Part shown: in pieces, positions 50,764 through 61,315 of the stretch | How the letters are laid out: each line of letters starts with the position of its first letter | How positions within the stretch are numbered: the stretch's first letter is position 1 | NCBI GenBank assembly: GCA_964556895.1 | Contig: CAZKYC010000002.1 | Span: 62,001-126,000 of the forward strand | Reading direction: 5' to 3' | Length of the DNA stretch: 64,000 nt | Source of the DNA: Hinthialibacter sp964556895 | Lineage (GTDB): Bacteria > Hinthialibacterota > Hinthialibacteria > Hinthialibacterales > Hinthialibacteraceae | Made by a program: the position numbers and the translations under genes | The notes under the pieces: generated by a model | Database searches by the model: none | Told to the model about the DNA's origin: nothing | The model's input: only the letters and a program-made list of their open reading frames with translations

Positions 50764-52023
50764 ATGCGACAGACACTCTGGTTATTCACAGTTTGCTTAC
50801 TCATTTCTCCTGCATGGTCAGACTGGCCGCAATTTCGCGGGCCTGGCCAGGACGGCATGGTTGCCCCGCCAAAAGACGGCGGCAAGATCGGCCTGCCCAC
50901 CCGCTGGAGCGAAACCGAAAACATCGTCTGGAAGACGCCCATCCATGACATGGGCTGGTCGTCTCCTGTCATTTTGGGCGGCCAGATTTGGCTGACTTCG
51001 GCGACCGAAGACGGCCGCAAGATGTATGTGTTTTGCATCGACAAAAAAACGGGCGAGATTCTACTCGACAAATTGCTGTTTACCGTTGAAGCCCCGCGCC
51101 CTCTCGGCAACGACGTCAACACCTACGCCTCATGCACCGCCGCTCTCGAAGACGGCCGCGTATATGTCCACTTTGGCAGCTACGGCACCGCCGCGATTGA
51201 CGCCAATACCTTTGAAACCATTTGGGAACGCCGCGACCTGCCCTGCAACCACTATCGCGGCCCGGCGGCGTCGGTGGTGATCTTCAACGATTTGATCATT
51301 CTCACCTTTGACGGCTCTGACCTGCAATATCAGGCGGCGCTCAACAAAAAAACAGGAAAAAACATCTGGAAAACCGACCGCTCGACCAAATGGCTTGACC
51401 TTGATCCCGACGGCAACCCCAAACGCGAAGGCGACTTTCGAAAATCGTTTAGCACGCCTCTCATCCGCGAGGTCAACGGCGCGCCGCACATGTGGATATC
51501 GGCCTCCTATGGCGCCTTCTCGTATGACCCGCGCAACGGCGATGAAAACTGGCGAATCGACCACGGGTCTTATTCAAACGCGTCGATGCCGCTGTTTGGA
51601 CACGGTATGGCCTACCTCATCACCGGGCGCGGCAACGCCGACCTGATGGGCGTCAAACCCGACGGTGAAGTGGTGTGGCGCTATGACAAAGCCATCCCCA
51701 GCATGGTCTCGCCGCTGTTGGTCGACAAGCGCGTCTACATGATTAACAACGGCGGTGTGGCGGCGTGTGTGGACGCAATTACCGGTCAAGAAGTGTGGCG
51801 CGACCGCCTGGGCGGACATTTTTACGCCTCCCCGATCTACGGCGACGGCCATATCTATAGTTTCGCCACCGACGGGGCCGCCAAACTCTTCAAACCCGGC
51901 GACGCCTTAGAAGTGAACATCGAAAACAAACTCGACGACGGCTTTATGGCGTCGCCCGCCGTCAGCGGCAAGGCGCTCTACCTGAGAACCACCAAAAACC
52001 TTTACCGCATTGAGAACCAATAG
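50764..52023 (+). CDS. Secreted PQQ-like beta-propeller protein
   Basis: 419 residues from the ATG at 50764 (MRQTLWLFTVCLLISPAWSD), with AGGACGG upstream. Signal peptide to about residue 19. The opening WPQFRGPGQDGMV is the typical first strand of the PQQ-like/BamB-type propeller group, followed by blades with the W-[KR] tryptophan-docking pattern: TRWSETENIVWKTPI, KKTGEILLDKLLF, NKKTGKNIWKTDRSTKWLDL, DPRNGDENWRIDHGS, KPDGEVVWRYDK, DAITGQEVWRDRLGG. Eight-bladed propeller, no extra domain. PQQ ligands cannot be confirmed; many such proteins are non-enzymatic. Located divergently from the 49472 gene. Confidence 0.9.
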   Translation: MRQTLWLFTVCLLISPAWSDWPQFRGPGQDGMVAPPKDGGKIGLPTRWSETENIVWKTPIHDMGWSSPVILGGQIWLTSATEDGRKMYVFCIDKKTGEILLDKLLFTVEAPRPLGNDVNTYASCTAALEDGRVYVHFGSYGTAAIDANTFETIWERRDLPCNHYRGPAASVVIFNDLIILTFDGSDLQYQAALNKKTGKNIWKTDRSTKWLDLDPDGNPKREGDFRKSFSTPLIREVNGAPHMWISASYGAFSYDPRNGDENWRIDHGSYSNASMPLFGHGMAYLITGRGNADLMGVKPDGEVVWRYDKAIPSMVSPLLVDKRVYMINNGGVAACVDAITGQEVWRDRLGGHFYASPIYGDGHIYSFATDGAAKLFKPGDALEVNIENKLDDGFMASPAVSGKALYLRTTKNLYRIENQ

Positions 52024-52097
52024 ATGGCCGAAGTGGTTGCGGTTAAATTGTGTGTTTTTTGATATTGTCTTTAAGTAACGAAACCTTTCTATCGCCT

Positions 52098-53738
52098 ATG
52101 GACGCCGCGCAAATTCACGAAATCGACGAACGCGAACGCATGTTGTTCCGGCTGTTGCTGGTCAACAAGTGGTTTATTATTCCCACTACGGTCGCTTATG
52201 AGTGGATCCTCTCGACCTCGGCCTTTCGCCAGGCGGTCTATCATTTCGTCACACCGACCATTGTTTATACGGTTATTTCTCTGATGTTCATTCTGTTGTT
52301 GTGGATGAGCCACCGCCGCGATTCAGAAGGCAACCTCAAAAACCGCAACACCATCGCCTGGCTCAATGGGTTGTCGCTGGGGGCCGACGCCAGTTTCATC
52401 TTTTTCTTGATCTTTGTCCCCGACGCGGGCAACTTCCTCTGGTTCTTGTTTCTTCAGCCGATGGCGGTCATGTTGTTGGCGCCGCGCTTTAAAAACTTCA
52501 CTCAATTGCTGCTCGATAGCGCCTTTGGCGGGGTCATTCTCATCTCGATCTACGGCGTCTTGAGTTCCTATCAATCGCCAACCGGGGCGCCGCGCTACAT
52601 ATTCTCTGACATGCTGCTCAGCCTTTCCGGGCTGTTTTATATGTGGATCAGTTGCCGGGTGTTTCATGTCTGGATCGACACGCTCAACCGCCAGTGTGGG
52701 GCGCTGGCAGGCCGCAACGACTTCTGGACAGACATCCAACAACAGTTTCCGGTCAAGTTTTTTATTGTAGACGACAAAGGCAATCTGGTAGTCGCGTCTG
52801 ACGACGCCCGCCAAATCATTGACTTGCCTGAATCAGCCGGCGAGGCCTGGCCCGAAGCGACCCAATCCATCCGCAACGCGCTCTTGCTGCGCTTTCACGC
52901 AGAGACGCCGATGGATGAGACCATCATTCTGCCTGACGACGACCGCCCCGAGACGGTCCAGATTCTGCCCACGTTTCTGGGGCTTCAAGACAATCGTTAC
53001 TGCATCGCGCTGGTCTCTGAACACGACCCCAAACAGCCGCCCACCGCCGGCGTGTTACGCAATGACCGCCTCACTATCGCCGGGCAAATCGCGGCCGGGC
53101 TTGCCCACGAACTGGGCAACCCGCTGGGCATTATTCGCTCCTGCGCCGCCTACATACGCCAAAAGGCCCCAGACAACGACCCCAACATTGAAGAACTCGA
53201 ATTGATCGAAACCGAGGCCACTCGCTGTCAAAACATGATCGACCGCCTGTTATCGCTGGCGTCGCCCAAGCGCGACACGCCCGCCCATCATGACCTGCGC
53301 GATGTTGTCAACAGTTCGGTCGCGCTGATCAAATACCAGGCCGGGCCGCGCGTAATTGAGACCTCGCTGCCCAATCAACAGGTCCCTATATTTGTGAATG
53401 AGGGCCAGCTGACAGCGGTGTTTGTCAACCTCTTACTCAACGCGCTGCAGAGCATGGAAGAGTCGCCCACTGGCGCCAAACTGCGCGTTCATCTTCGCGT
53501 ACGCGGCGCCGAGGCCATCATTGACATCACCGACGAAGGCACGGGCATATCCAAAGACGAACTCGACAAGATTTTTGATCCGTTTTTCACCAAAAAAGCC
53601 AGTGGGACCGGGCTTGGCCTCTCGATTGTTCACCAAATCATTTATTCTATGAACGGTCGAATCGAAGTCGCCAGCACCGAAGGCGCCGGAACGACTTTCA
53701 CCGTACATCTACCGCTTGAGGAGACCGAACCGCTGTAA
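52098..53738 (+). CDS. Membrane sensor histidine kinase
   Basis: 546 residues from the ATG at 52098 (MDAAQIHEIDERERMLFRLL); the longer GTG frame at 52050 has no support and the ATG itself has no clear ribosome site. Six transmembrane helices (residues 25-190) form the sensor part, followed by a PAS-like segment (FPVKFFIVDDKGNLVVASDD). The HisKA domain has H337 in LAHELGNPLGII, and the ATPase domain shows the N box (VFVNLLLNALQSM), G1 box (ITDEGTGIS), F box (IFDPFFTKK) and G2 box (GTGLGLSIVHQI). No response regulator gene is near. Its stop overlaps the start of the O-antigen ligase gene (TAATG), so the two are translationally linked. Confidence 0.92.
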   Translation: MDAAQIHEIDERERMLFRLLLVNKWFIIPTTVAYEWILSTSAFRQAVYHFVTPTIVYTVISLMFILLLWMSHRRDSEGNLKNRNTIAWLNGLSLGADASFIFFLIFVPDAGNFLWFLFLQPMAVMLLAPRFKNFTQLLLDSAFGGVILISIYGVLSSYQSPTGAPRYIFSDMLLSLSGLFYMWISCRVFHVWIDTLNRQCGALAGRNDFWTDIQQQFPVKFFIVDDKGNLVVASDDARQIIDLPESAGEAWPEATQSIRNALLLRFHAETPMDETIILPDDDRPETVQILPTFLGLQDNRYCIALVSEHDPKQPPTAGVLRNDRLTIAGQIAAGLAHELGNPLGIIRSCAAYIRQKAPDNDPNIEELELIETEATRCQNMIDRLLSLASPKRDTPAHHDLRDVVNSSVALIKYQAGPRVIETSLPNQQVPIFVNEGQLTAVFVNLLLNALQSMEESPTGAKLRVHLRVRGAEAIIDITDEGTGISKDELDKIFDPFFTKKASGTGLGLSIVHQIIYSMNGRIEVASTEGAGTTFTVHLPLEETEPL

Positions 53739-56239
53739 TGGTCAAACGGCCCAAAGCCGATTTATCCACTCGGCCCACCGTCTTTCTTCATCTCACCATG
53801 TGCCTGCTGTGTTTTCAGCTGGTGAGTACGGCGTTGTATTACAACGGCCACTTTACCGACGTGTTGGTCAATAAGTTTTTATTAGGGCAACTTCTGGCCT
53901 TGTCAGCCTGGCTGGCCTATTTCGGCCACTGCCTGGCGGTGGGGCGCTTTGTCATCTCCAACACCCCGTATGACCTGCCATTGCTGACATTCATTGGCTG
54001 GGCGGCGCTGCGTACGATCACCGCACCCGATGAATCGGCGCTCCACCACGGCTATATCGTCTTGCTGTTGCTCTCGGCGTTCCCGCTGTGGGTGGTGTGT
54101 TTTCGCTACCGCAAGTTTCGCAGCCTGTTTGTCTGGACGGTCTTGTTCACCGGGCTGTGCGTCATGGTGGGGTGCCTGCGCCAATTGTCGACTGACGACC
54201 CGGGCTTTTCGCGCTTTTTCATAGATAACCTGTTTGGCGGTATGACCCTCTCGCGCGGATCATATGAACGCCAGTTTCTATGTTCGTTCTTAGGGCACAA
54301 CAACACCAGCGGCGGCTATATCGCTATCGCTTGTATCTTGACCGCCGCGGTCGGGCTGCTCAGCCAGAACGCGAGATTGCGAGTATTCACCGCGGGATAT
54401 GTCCTGCTTGGGCTAGCGCTAATCATTCTGGGCGGCAGCCGCGGCGTCGCGCTGATGATCTTGACCGCGACGCTGTTTCTGTTGTACGCCTTTCGCTGGG
54501 CGGGCTTGCGCTGGGCGTTTGGCGAGTCGCATGAAGCCGTCAAAGCGGCGATGCGCCTGTGGGGCCTACGCGCACTCAGCCTGGGAGCGTTTTTCATTGT
54601 TGTATTATTCGCCGTCTGGATGATGCCGCGTTCAGAATTCGTCAACCAAAACGTCTTCGGGCGCTTCACTACATCGTTTCAAGAGCTCCTCACCGGAACC
54701 TATCCCCGCGTGTGGTGGATGTCGCTGCAGATGATCGGCGACAAACCGCTCACCGGCGTCGGCTTCACCTCGTGGATGCACCAATACCCCGACTACCAGG
54801 CCGATTGGTTTGAAGCCAACCCTCAAACCTCCATCGGCCTGCCCAAGCCCGGCTCAATCACCCAACGGGCGCACAACGATTACTTTCAGGCCTGGGCTGA
54901 ACTCGGGTTGCCCGGTTTGGTATTGATGCTCTGGCTGTTCGCCGTCCATCTACGGTGCATCGGCGCCTTACTCACTGACAAGCGTTCCGTTCTTGGAATC
55001 TTCGCGGCGACCGCGACCCTGGCGACCATGACCCGCGCGCTGTTCGGCTTCCCCTTTCACGAAGCCCCCGCCAGTTGTCTCTTTATCGCCAACTGGGCGC
55101 TAGTCGCCCACCTCTCGTCGCCCAAACTGCGCGAATGGGCGCCGCCTTGGCTTCAATCGCTTGCCGCCCCCAATCAATGGGCGATGGGCGCGATTGGCGT
55201 GGTTGCCTTCTTTATCGCCGCGATGCCGGTCTATCAATACATGCTGGCAGATTATTTGGCGAAGTTGCATAACCGCTACGGCGCCGTCGCGGCTGACCTG
55301 AACGCTCAAGGAGACGTCACCCAAGCCAACCAATGGCTGGAATGGGGCTATCTCAGCCTGGAGCGCTCAGTCGAGATTCTGCCCCAACTCGGCTCCAACC
55401 GCTACATTCTCGCGGTCGACACCTTCGAACGCGCTAAACGCAGCGAAGACGTCGAACTCGCCAAGCAGAGTATCACCCTATTTGAGCAGGCTCTGGAAAG
55501 CTACACCTACTACGGCATTCATTCTTTCTTGGGCCAGGCCTATCTCTGGGTGTGGGAACACACCCAGACCCAAGAAGACGCCGACAACGCAGTCGAGGCG
55601 TTCAAAACCGCGTCGCGAATCTTGCCCACCGATGAGAGCGTGCTCAGTTGGTTGGCGCTGACCCTTGGCAAGGTCGACCGAAAAGACGAAGGCCTCTTTC
55701 TGGTCAGCGAGCTGACGCTCAAATATCCGGGGTTCATTGAGCGTTCACTGTTGCCCGCCGCCCACATGGCCGAAGCCAGCGGCGACTGGCTCTCGGCGGC
55801 GTTTTTGTTCAGCATGAGCGCCTACAACGCCCCTCAAAACCTCGAAGTCGCCCGCCAGACGATTGATTTTTATACGCGCAGCCAGCGCATCGACCTCGCT
55901 GAAGATGTGTTCGCGGTTGCGGCGTCTGTACAACTGAACGATGAAAACCGCGACGTGTACCATCAATACCTGGGCGAGCTGTTACTCAAACGGCTCAGCA
56001 ACCGCGAGTATGAACCCGCGATCGACTTCTTGCGCCAACTTAAACAAAAAGAACGGATTAGCGAAGACGAAATGGTGTGGTTTTACTCTATGGTCGTAGC
56101 CTGGCTGGCTGGCCATCCGTTTGAATCGGTCGGCGACTGGCGCCGCGCCATCGACGCGGGCGTTGATCCAAATTCGATGGAGCCGTTTCGAATTTCCTTA
56201 GTGAACTACCTGCTGGTTCCGATATTACAGGTATACTGA
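53738..56239 (+). CDS. O-antigen ligase/polymerase (Wzy_C) family membrane protein with TPR tail
   Basis: 833 residues. The first 440 hold about 12 transmembrane helices with the Wzy_C/O-antigen ligase signature in the large periplasmic loop and beyond (KPLTGVGFTSWMHQYPDYQA, then QRAHNDYFQAWAELGLPGLV, where the H-N-D-xxQ and G-xxG blocks are typical). After a final helix near 480 the protein continues with about 340 residues of TPR-like repeats (ERAKRSEDVELAKQSITLFE, QTQEDADNAVEAFKTASRIL, ESVLSWLALTLGKVDRKDEG). Fusion with a TPR tail is common in such genomes. Probably joins or polymerises surface glycan. Overlaps the kinase by TAATG. Confidence 0.9.
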   Translation: MVKRPKADLSTRPTVFLHLTMCLLCFQLVSTALYYNGHFTDVLVNKFLLGQLLALSAWLAYFGHCLAVGRFVISNTPYDLPLLTFIGWAALRTITAPDESALHHGYIVLLLLSAFPLWVVCFRYRKFRSLFVWTVLFTGLCVMVGCLRQLSTDDPGFSRFFIDNLFGGMTLSRGSYERQFLCSFLGHNNTSGGYIAIACILTAAVGLLSQNARLRVFTAGYVLLGLALIILGGSRGVALMILTATLFLLYAFRWAGLRWAFGESHEAVKAAMRLWGLRALSLGAFFIVVLFAVWMMPRSEFVNQNVFGRFTTSFQELLTGTYPRVWWMSLQMIGDKPLTGVGFTSWMHQYPDYQADWFEANPQTSIGLPKPGSITQRAHNDYFQAWAELGLPGLVLMLWLFAVHLRCIGALLTDKRSVLGIFAATATLATMTRALFGFPFHEAPASCLFIANWALVAHLSSPKLREWAPPWLQSLAAPNQWAMGAIGVVAFFIAAMPVYQYMLADYLAKLHNRYGAVAADLNAQGDVTQANQWLEWGYLSLERSVEILPQLGSNRYILAVDTFERAKRSEDVELAKQSITLFEQALESYTYYGIHSFLGQAYLWVWEHTQTQEDADNAVEAFKTASRILPTDESVLSWLALTLGKVDRKDEGLFLVSELTLKYPGFIERSLLPAAHMAEASGDWLSAAFLFSMSAYNAPQNLEVARQTIDFYTRSQRIDLAEDVFAVAASVQLNDENRDVYHQYLGELLLKRLSNREYEPAIDFLRQLKQKERISEDEMVWFYSMVVAWLAGHPFESVGDWRRAIDAGVDPNSMEPFRISLVNYLLVPILQVY

Positions 56240-56331
56240 TCAGAGATTTTTAGAAATGCTGACAAATTACTTTATATATCGCCTTGGTTTCACTACAATT
56301 AGTCTTATCAGACTGACGAGGGATATGGATA

Positions 56332-57813
56332 ATGCGTTTGACGGTATGGATTACAGTACTACTCGTCGCCGCCAGCCAGCTGGCTGACGCGAGCAACAAA
56401 CAAGACTATGACTTGGGACACAAGAACTTTTACCAGGTCACAAAACACATCAACGACCGCTATGAAGAAAAGGTCGACTTCGCCCAATTATTTAAAAACG
56501 CCTGGGTCAGCCTCGAGACCATCTTGCCCGTGACCAATGAGCGTCTGGTCGCCTCGGTGCCGGTCGACTGGCCGTCAAAAGAGCTCCAGGTTGAATACAG
56601 CCAGCGCATCCAATCAGCGCTCGAGTTGGTCTCTCGCCAACAGCCCGAAGAAGCCACCCCGACCGTACGCGACCTCTGGAACCGCTCAATCAACGGCTTG
56701 GTGATTGCGCTTGAAGACCCCTACAGCCAATACCTGCCGCCGGTTGAACACCAAGAACTCCAGCGCGTGTTGTCAGGGGTTCCCGACGAAGCCAAACAGT
56801 TTTACGGCGTCGGCATCCACGTCGACTGGGACACACAAACCGACTTGGGCATCTTGGTGATTTCGCCGCTGAAAGGCTCGCCCGCCTTTGAAAACGGCAT
56901 CCGCCCCCACGATATCATCACCGGAGTGAATGGCGAGCCACTCTCAGAACTCGAAGGCTCTTACACAGACAAGCGGGATGTCGCCATTGATATGATCAAG
57001 GGCGAAAAAGACACCGAAGTGACGCTCACCATCAAACGCATGGGCGTGCCGGAACCCTTAGAATTCACCCTGAAGCGGGCGCCGATTAACAGCGAAGTCC
57101 ACATCATGCGCGAGATGCTCGATGAAGATCAGGGCATCGGCTACATTCGCCTGTCGAGTTTTTACCAAAGTTCCAGCAAAGAAGTGCGCGAAGCGTTGAT
57201 CTACCTCAAGACGCTGGGCATGAACAAACTCATTTTTGACATGCGCTACAACCCTGGCGGCTATCTCGACCAGGCGGTCAAAATCGCTGACATTTTCCTG
57301 CCCAAAGGCGAGTTAATTACTTACACGTATGGGCGCGAATCGCCCTACAAAGAGTTTCGCGACACCCGAACCAGCCAAGACGGGTTCAGCGACCTTCAAA
57401 TGGTGATTCTGATCAACGAAGCCTCGGCCAGCGCCTCTGAAGTCGTCACCGGAGCGCTCAAAGACAACCACCGCGCCGTTGTCGTCGGCAAGAAAAGCTT
57501 CGGTAAAGGCTCCGTACAAGAAGTCTTCCCGCTCGAAGGCGACGCCGGCCTGCGCCTGACCGTGGCCAAGTATTACACCCCGTCAGGCAAGTGCATCCAC
57601 AACCTGGGCATTGAGCCGGACATCCACGTTGACCGCATCACCTTTGAAAAAGCCAAAGAACTCACAGAAAAAGAGTATGACCATATCTCGCGGCTCGAAC
57701 GCCAGTTTGAAAGCGACCCTCAACTCAAGGCCGCCTATGAGTATCTGGTCGGCGAGAAGACCATCGCCGATTTTCGCGCGGCAGAACCGGCCGCCGAAAC
57801 CGAACAGGGGTAA
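56332..57813 (+). CDS. Secreted S41 family C-terminal processing peptidase
   Basis: 493 residues, ATG at 56332. Signal peptide MRLTVWITVLLVAASQLADA. An N-terminal helical region (25-145) precedes a PDZ domain (about 155-250; YGVGIHVDWDTQTDLGILVI, RPHDIITGVNGEPL) and the S41 domain: IGYIRLSSFYQ, LIFDMRYNPGGYLDQAV, and INEASASASEVVTGALKDNH, where S367 and K392 (SFGKGSVQ) form the serine-lysine dyad. The family cleaves unstructured C-termini of exported proteins in the periplasm. Given the C-terminally tagged proteins in this window, it is a candidate, but unproven, processing enzyme. It follows the O-antigen ligase by 92 bases and ends at a terminator. Confidence 0.94.
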   Translation: MRLTVWITVLLVAASQLADASNKQDYDLGHKNFYQVTKHINDRYEEKVDFAQLFKNAWVSLETILPVTNERLVASVPVDWPSKELQVEYSQRIQSALELVSRQQPEEATPTVRDLWNRSINGLVIALEDPYSQYLPPVEHQELQRVLSGVPDEAKQFYGVGIHVDWDTQTDLGILVISPLKGSPAFENGIRPHDIITGVNGEPLSELEGSYTDKRDVAIDMIKGEKDTEVTLTIKRMGVPEPLEFTLKRAPINSEVHIMREMLDEDQGIGYIRLSSFYQSSSKEVREALIYLKTLGMNKLIFDMRYNPGGYLDQAVKIADIFLPKGELITYTYGRESPYKEFRDTRTSQDGFSDLQMVILINEASASASEVVTGALKDNHRAVVVGKKSFGKGSVQEVFPLEGDAGLRLTVAKYYTPSGKCIHNLGIEPDIHVDRITFEKAKELTEKEYDHISRLERQFESDPQLKAAYEYLVGEKTIADFRAAEPAAETEQG

Positions 57814-57837
57814 ATTAACCAGGTTTCTAATTCAAAA

Positions 57838-57866
57838 GCGCCGTTCTTCAACGGCGCCTTTTTTTG
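57838..57866 (+). terminator. Rho-independent terminator of the S41 protease gene
   Basis: Perfect 8-base stem gcgccgtt / aacggcgc with a CTTC tetraloop-like turn, followed by seven T. Confidence 0.92.
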
Positions 57867-57879
57867 TCTGGAGAACGCT

Positions 57880-58503
57880 ATGCCAATCTACGATGTGACC
57901 TTGCCCCTTCATGAAGCCCATCCGCCCTGGCCGGGCGACACCCCCTACTTGCGCGCCGTCACCAGCGACATGGCCCAAGGGGCGGAATGCAATGTGTCAA
58001 AAGTGACGCTCTCCACTCACTTCGCCACTCACCTCGACGCGCCCTATCATTTCAAACCAGACGGCGCGCGGCTCGACGAATTAGACATCAACACATTGAT
58101 CGGCCCGGCGCTGGTGCATGAGGTTCCAAACGGCGCCATGCTGATCCTGCCAGACCACCTGCCGCCGCTCGACGACGTCGAACGCATCATCTTCAAAACC
58201 CGAAACTGTGGATTCATTGACGATACGGCGTTTCACCAAGACTTCACCGCGCTCAGCCTCGAAGCCGCCCAACAACTCACAGCGGCAGGAGTAAAACTGG
58301 TCGGCATCGACTATTTCTCCATCGAAGCCTTTAAGAATCCCGGCCACCCGGTCCATCACGAACTCTGCGGCAAAGGCGTGATCATCGTCGAGGGAATCGA
58401 CCTGAGAAATATTCAACCCGGCGCCTATGAATTGATCGCGCTTCCTATAAAGTTCAAAGACGCCGACGGCAGCCCCTGCCGGGTGGTGTTGAGAGAGTTG
58501 TGA
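57880..58503 (+). CDS. Cyclase family protein (kynurenine formamidase-like)
   Basis: 207 residues, ATG at 57880 with GGAG 7 bases upstream, which lies directly on the 3' side of the previous terminator. Motifs: MPIYDVTLPLHEAHPPWPGD, VTLSTHFATHLDAPYHF (the HxxxHxDxPxH metal site of the family), TLIGPALVH, LVGIDYFSIEAF, and HHELCGKGVIIVEGIDL with the conserved late His/Glu. Zinc-dependent hydrolase acting on N-formylkynurenine or related amides/lactones in the cytoplasm. No tryptophan catabolism gene is near, so kynurenine as substrate is not assured. Confidence 0.9.
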   Translation: MPIYDVTLPLHEAHPPWPGDTPYLRAVTSDMAQGAECNVSKVTLSTHFATHLDAPYHFKPDGARLDELDINTLIGPALVHEVPNGAMLILPDHLPPLDDVERIIFKTRNCGFIDDTAFHQDFTALSLEAAQQLTAAGVKLVGIDYFSIEAFKNPGHPVHHELCGKGVIIVEGIDLRNIQPGAYELIALPIKFKDADGSPCRVVLREL

Positions 58504-58665
58504 TTGTTACCGATTTGGGTGGTCGACAAGGTTCTCTCAGGCCGCGGCAAAGGCTCGATTGAAATCTGGGCCTGGAACGCCTTTTTCTCGAATTTCTCAT
58601 TCACAAAGAAATAGAAGCATGAGAACGAAGCAGACTGACCTCTATTAACCGATTTGGTTCAGAAT

Positions 58666-58741
58666 AGCATAGGCAGAACCCAGGGAGCGCCTGTGAAAAA
58701 TGGCGGAGCCGCACTGAAGCGAGCAGAGTTTCACCCATGCT
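58666..58741 (+). repeat. 76-nt interspersed inverted-repeat element, copy 7 (diverged arm)
   Basis: agcataggcagaacccag ... cagagtttcacccatgct with gggagcgcctgtgaaaaatgg and gccgcactgaagcgagc inside. The left arm has several unpaired changes. Same orientation as copy 1. Confidence 0.8.
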
Positions 58742-58775
58742 GTTCCTATAAAATGCTCAAAAATTTGCTTTCATG

Positions 58776-58812
58776 CAAAAAAAACACGCCCTGCTTCGAC
58801 TGAAACAGGGCG
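58776..58812 (-). terminator. Rho-independent terminator of the oxidoreductase gene
   Basis: On the minus strand cgccctg / cagggcg with a 12-base loop, followed by tg and eight T; 24 bases downstream of the stop at 58836. Confidence 0.85.
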
Positions 58813-58835
58813 GTTCGATTATGATCGAAAACTAC

Positions 58836-60155
<1,320 letters not shown>

Positions 60156-60520
60156 GGTTTTACTCCAGTGAATAAAGTCTCCCCAATGCAAATACTGAGG
60201 GTATCGTTTCCCATTCAGACCTAAAGTCTAAAACAGACCGCAACCCGGGTCAATTGCAAGCCTGTTCAGAGTCCTGGCGGTTCGCCCAGCCCATCCTGAT
60301 TCTGACCAAGACTAAACCACCCTGGCCAAAAGGCGAGGGGCGGCGCCTCCAATATATTTATAACTATAAAGAGTAGTGCTCATGGTTTCTGTGGAATAAT
60401 ACAATACATAGGTTGAAGATTTATTTGACGCTCCATGGCGTTAAACTGTATACTTGTATAAGGGAAATTTCATCATGCTATCGTAATTTACGCCCATCAA
60501 CCATTATGGGAGATTCTATT
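60156..60520. other. Divergent intergenic region with a promoter
   Basis: 365 bases between the oxidoreductase and the TPR gene. The promoter at 60425-60454 is the only feature recognised; no repeat, RNA or coding frame seen. Confidence 0.6.
60425..60454 (+). promoter_or_regulatory. Sigma70-type promoter of the TPR protein gene
   Basis: TTGACG and TATACT separated by 18 bases, about 67 bases before the start codon at 60521. This position also argues against longer upstream starts for that gene. Confidence 0.55.
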
Positions 60521-61294
60521 GTGATATATACTCATTCAAATGCGCGTTGGTTTTCGCTGGTCTTGTTTGTCTTGTTGGCGGCCAACTCGGTTCAGGCGGA
60601 TGTCGTCAGAAAAGCCAAAGGCGAAATCGAAGGCCGCATCCTCGAAAATTCCGCAGAAGTCATCGTCATGGAAACCGTCAAGGGCGAATATCTTGTGCTT
60701 GATAAAGAAATGGTCCACTCGATTACCCCGGAGCCGGAAGAAGAATTTTATTACCGCCGCGGACGCTACCACGAATCAAAAGGCGACCACCAGATCGCGT
60801 TAATTGACTATATGGAAGCCCTGCGCCGTTCGCCTAACCACATGGGCGCCAAAGGCCGCCGCGACGCGATTTTTTATGAGCGCAAAAAGTCGCTGTGGAA
60901 CCAAAATCTCGACAAAGCCGAAAAACACCTCAGCAACCAAAACTACCGCCAGGCGCTGGCGTCGTTCCAACAGGTGTTAGAACTAAGCCCCGACGACGAC
61001 CTCGCCCAAAACGTCGTCAAACAAATGAGCGACACCTACACGCGCATCGCCTTTCTCTATTTCAACCATTGTTATGACGAAGACGCGATTGTCGAGTTGA
61101 CCAAGGCCGAAGAGCTCAACCCCAACAGCGCTGAGATTTACTATGTGTTGGCGCGCATCCATCACAACAGCCGCAGCGATGAACAAGCCCGGCTTGAGTA
61201 TGAACGCGCCCTCGAACTCGACCCCAGCCACAATGGCGCGCGGCTGCACCTTAGCGAGTTGATCGACCAGACGCGCAACCGCTGGCGCCAATAA
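60521..61294 (+). CDS. Secreted TPR protein with an N-terminal small beta domain
   Basis: 257 residues from GTG at 60521 (MIYTHSNARWFSLVLFVLLA), because GGGAG lies 8 bases upstream; an ATG five codons earlier overlaps that site. Signal peptide to about residue 26 (SVQA). A 45-residue beta segment (GEIEGRILENSAEVIVMETV, LVLDKEMVHSIT) is followed by tetratricopeptide repeats: YRRGRYHESKGDHQIALIDY, AEKHLSNQNYRQALASFQQV, TKAEELNPNSAEIYYVLARI, EQARLEYERALELDPSHNGA. The same layout is seen in the 62750 gene. First of three genes in a row (21 bases to the FGE-like gene). Probably periplasmic scaffold. Confidence 0.85.
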   Translation: MIYTHSNARWFSLVLFVLLAANSVQADVVRKAKGEIEGRILENSAEVIVMETVKGEYLVLDKEMVHSITPEPEEEFYYRRGRYHESKGDHQIALIDYMEALRRSPNHMGAKGRRDAIFYERKKSLWNQNLDKAEKHLSNQNYRQALASFQQVLELSPDDDLAQNVVKQMSDTYTRIAFLYFNHCYDEDAIVELTKAEELNPNSAEIYYVLARIHHNSRSDEQARLEYERALELDPSHNGARLHLSELIDQTRNRWRQ

Positions 61295-61315
61295 CCTGAA
61301 CGGCGTACGATTCCC

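Larger units (their letters stand above)
58504..58835. other. Convergent intergenic region with repeat and terminator
   Basis: 332 bases between the cyclase gene and the minus-strand oxidoreductase gene. Holds the 76-nt repeat copy 7 and the oxidoreductase terminator. The rest shows no feature. Confidence 0.65.

Noticed and set aside
53738..56239. Large TPR tail of the O-antigen ligase as a separate fused gene produced by sequencing error
   Set aside because: The frame is continuous, codon use does not change, and the membrane-to-TPR junction is smooth; such fusions are known.
12119..58741. The repeated 76-nt sequences as a CRISPR array
   Set aside because: Copies are kilobases apart, in both orientations, with no spacers of regular length and no cas genes.
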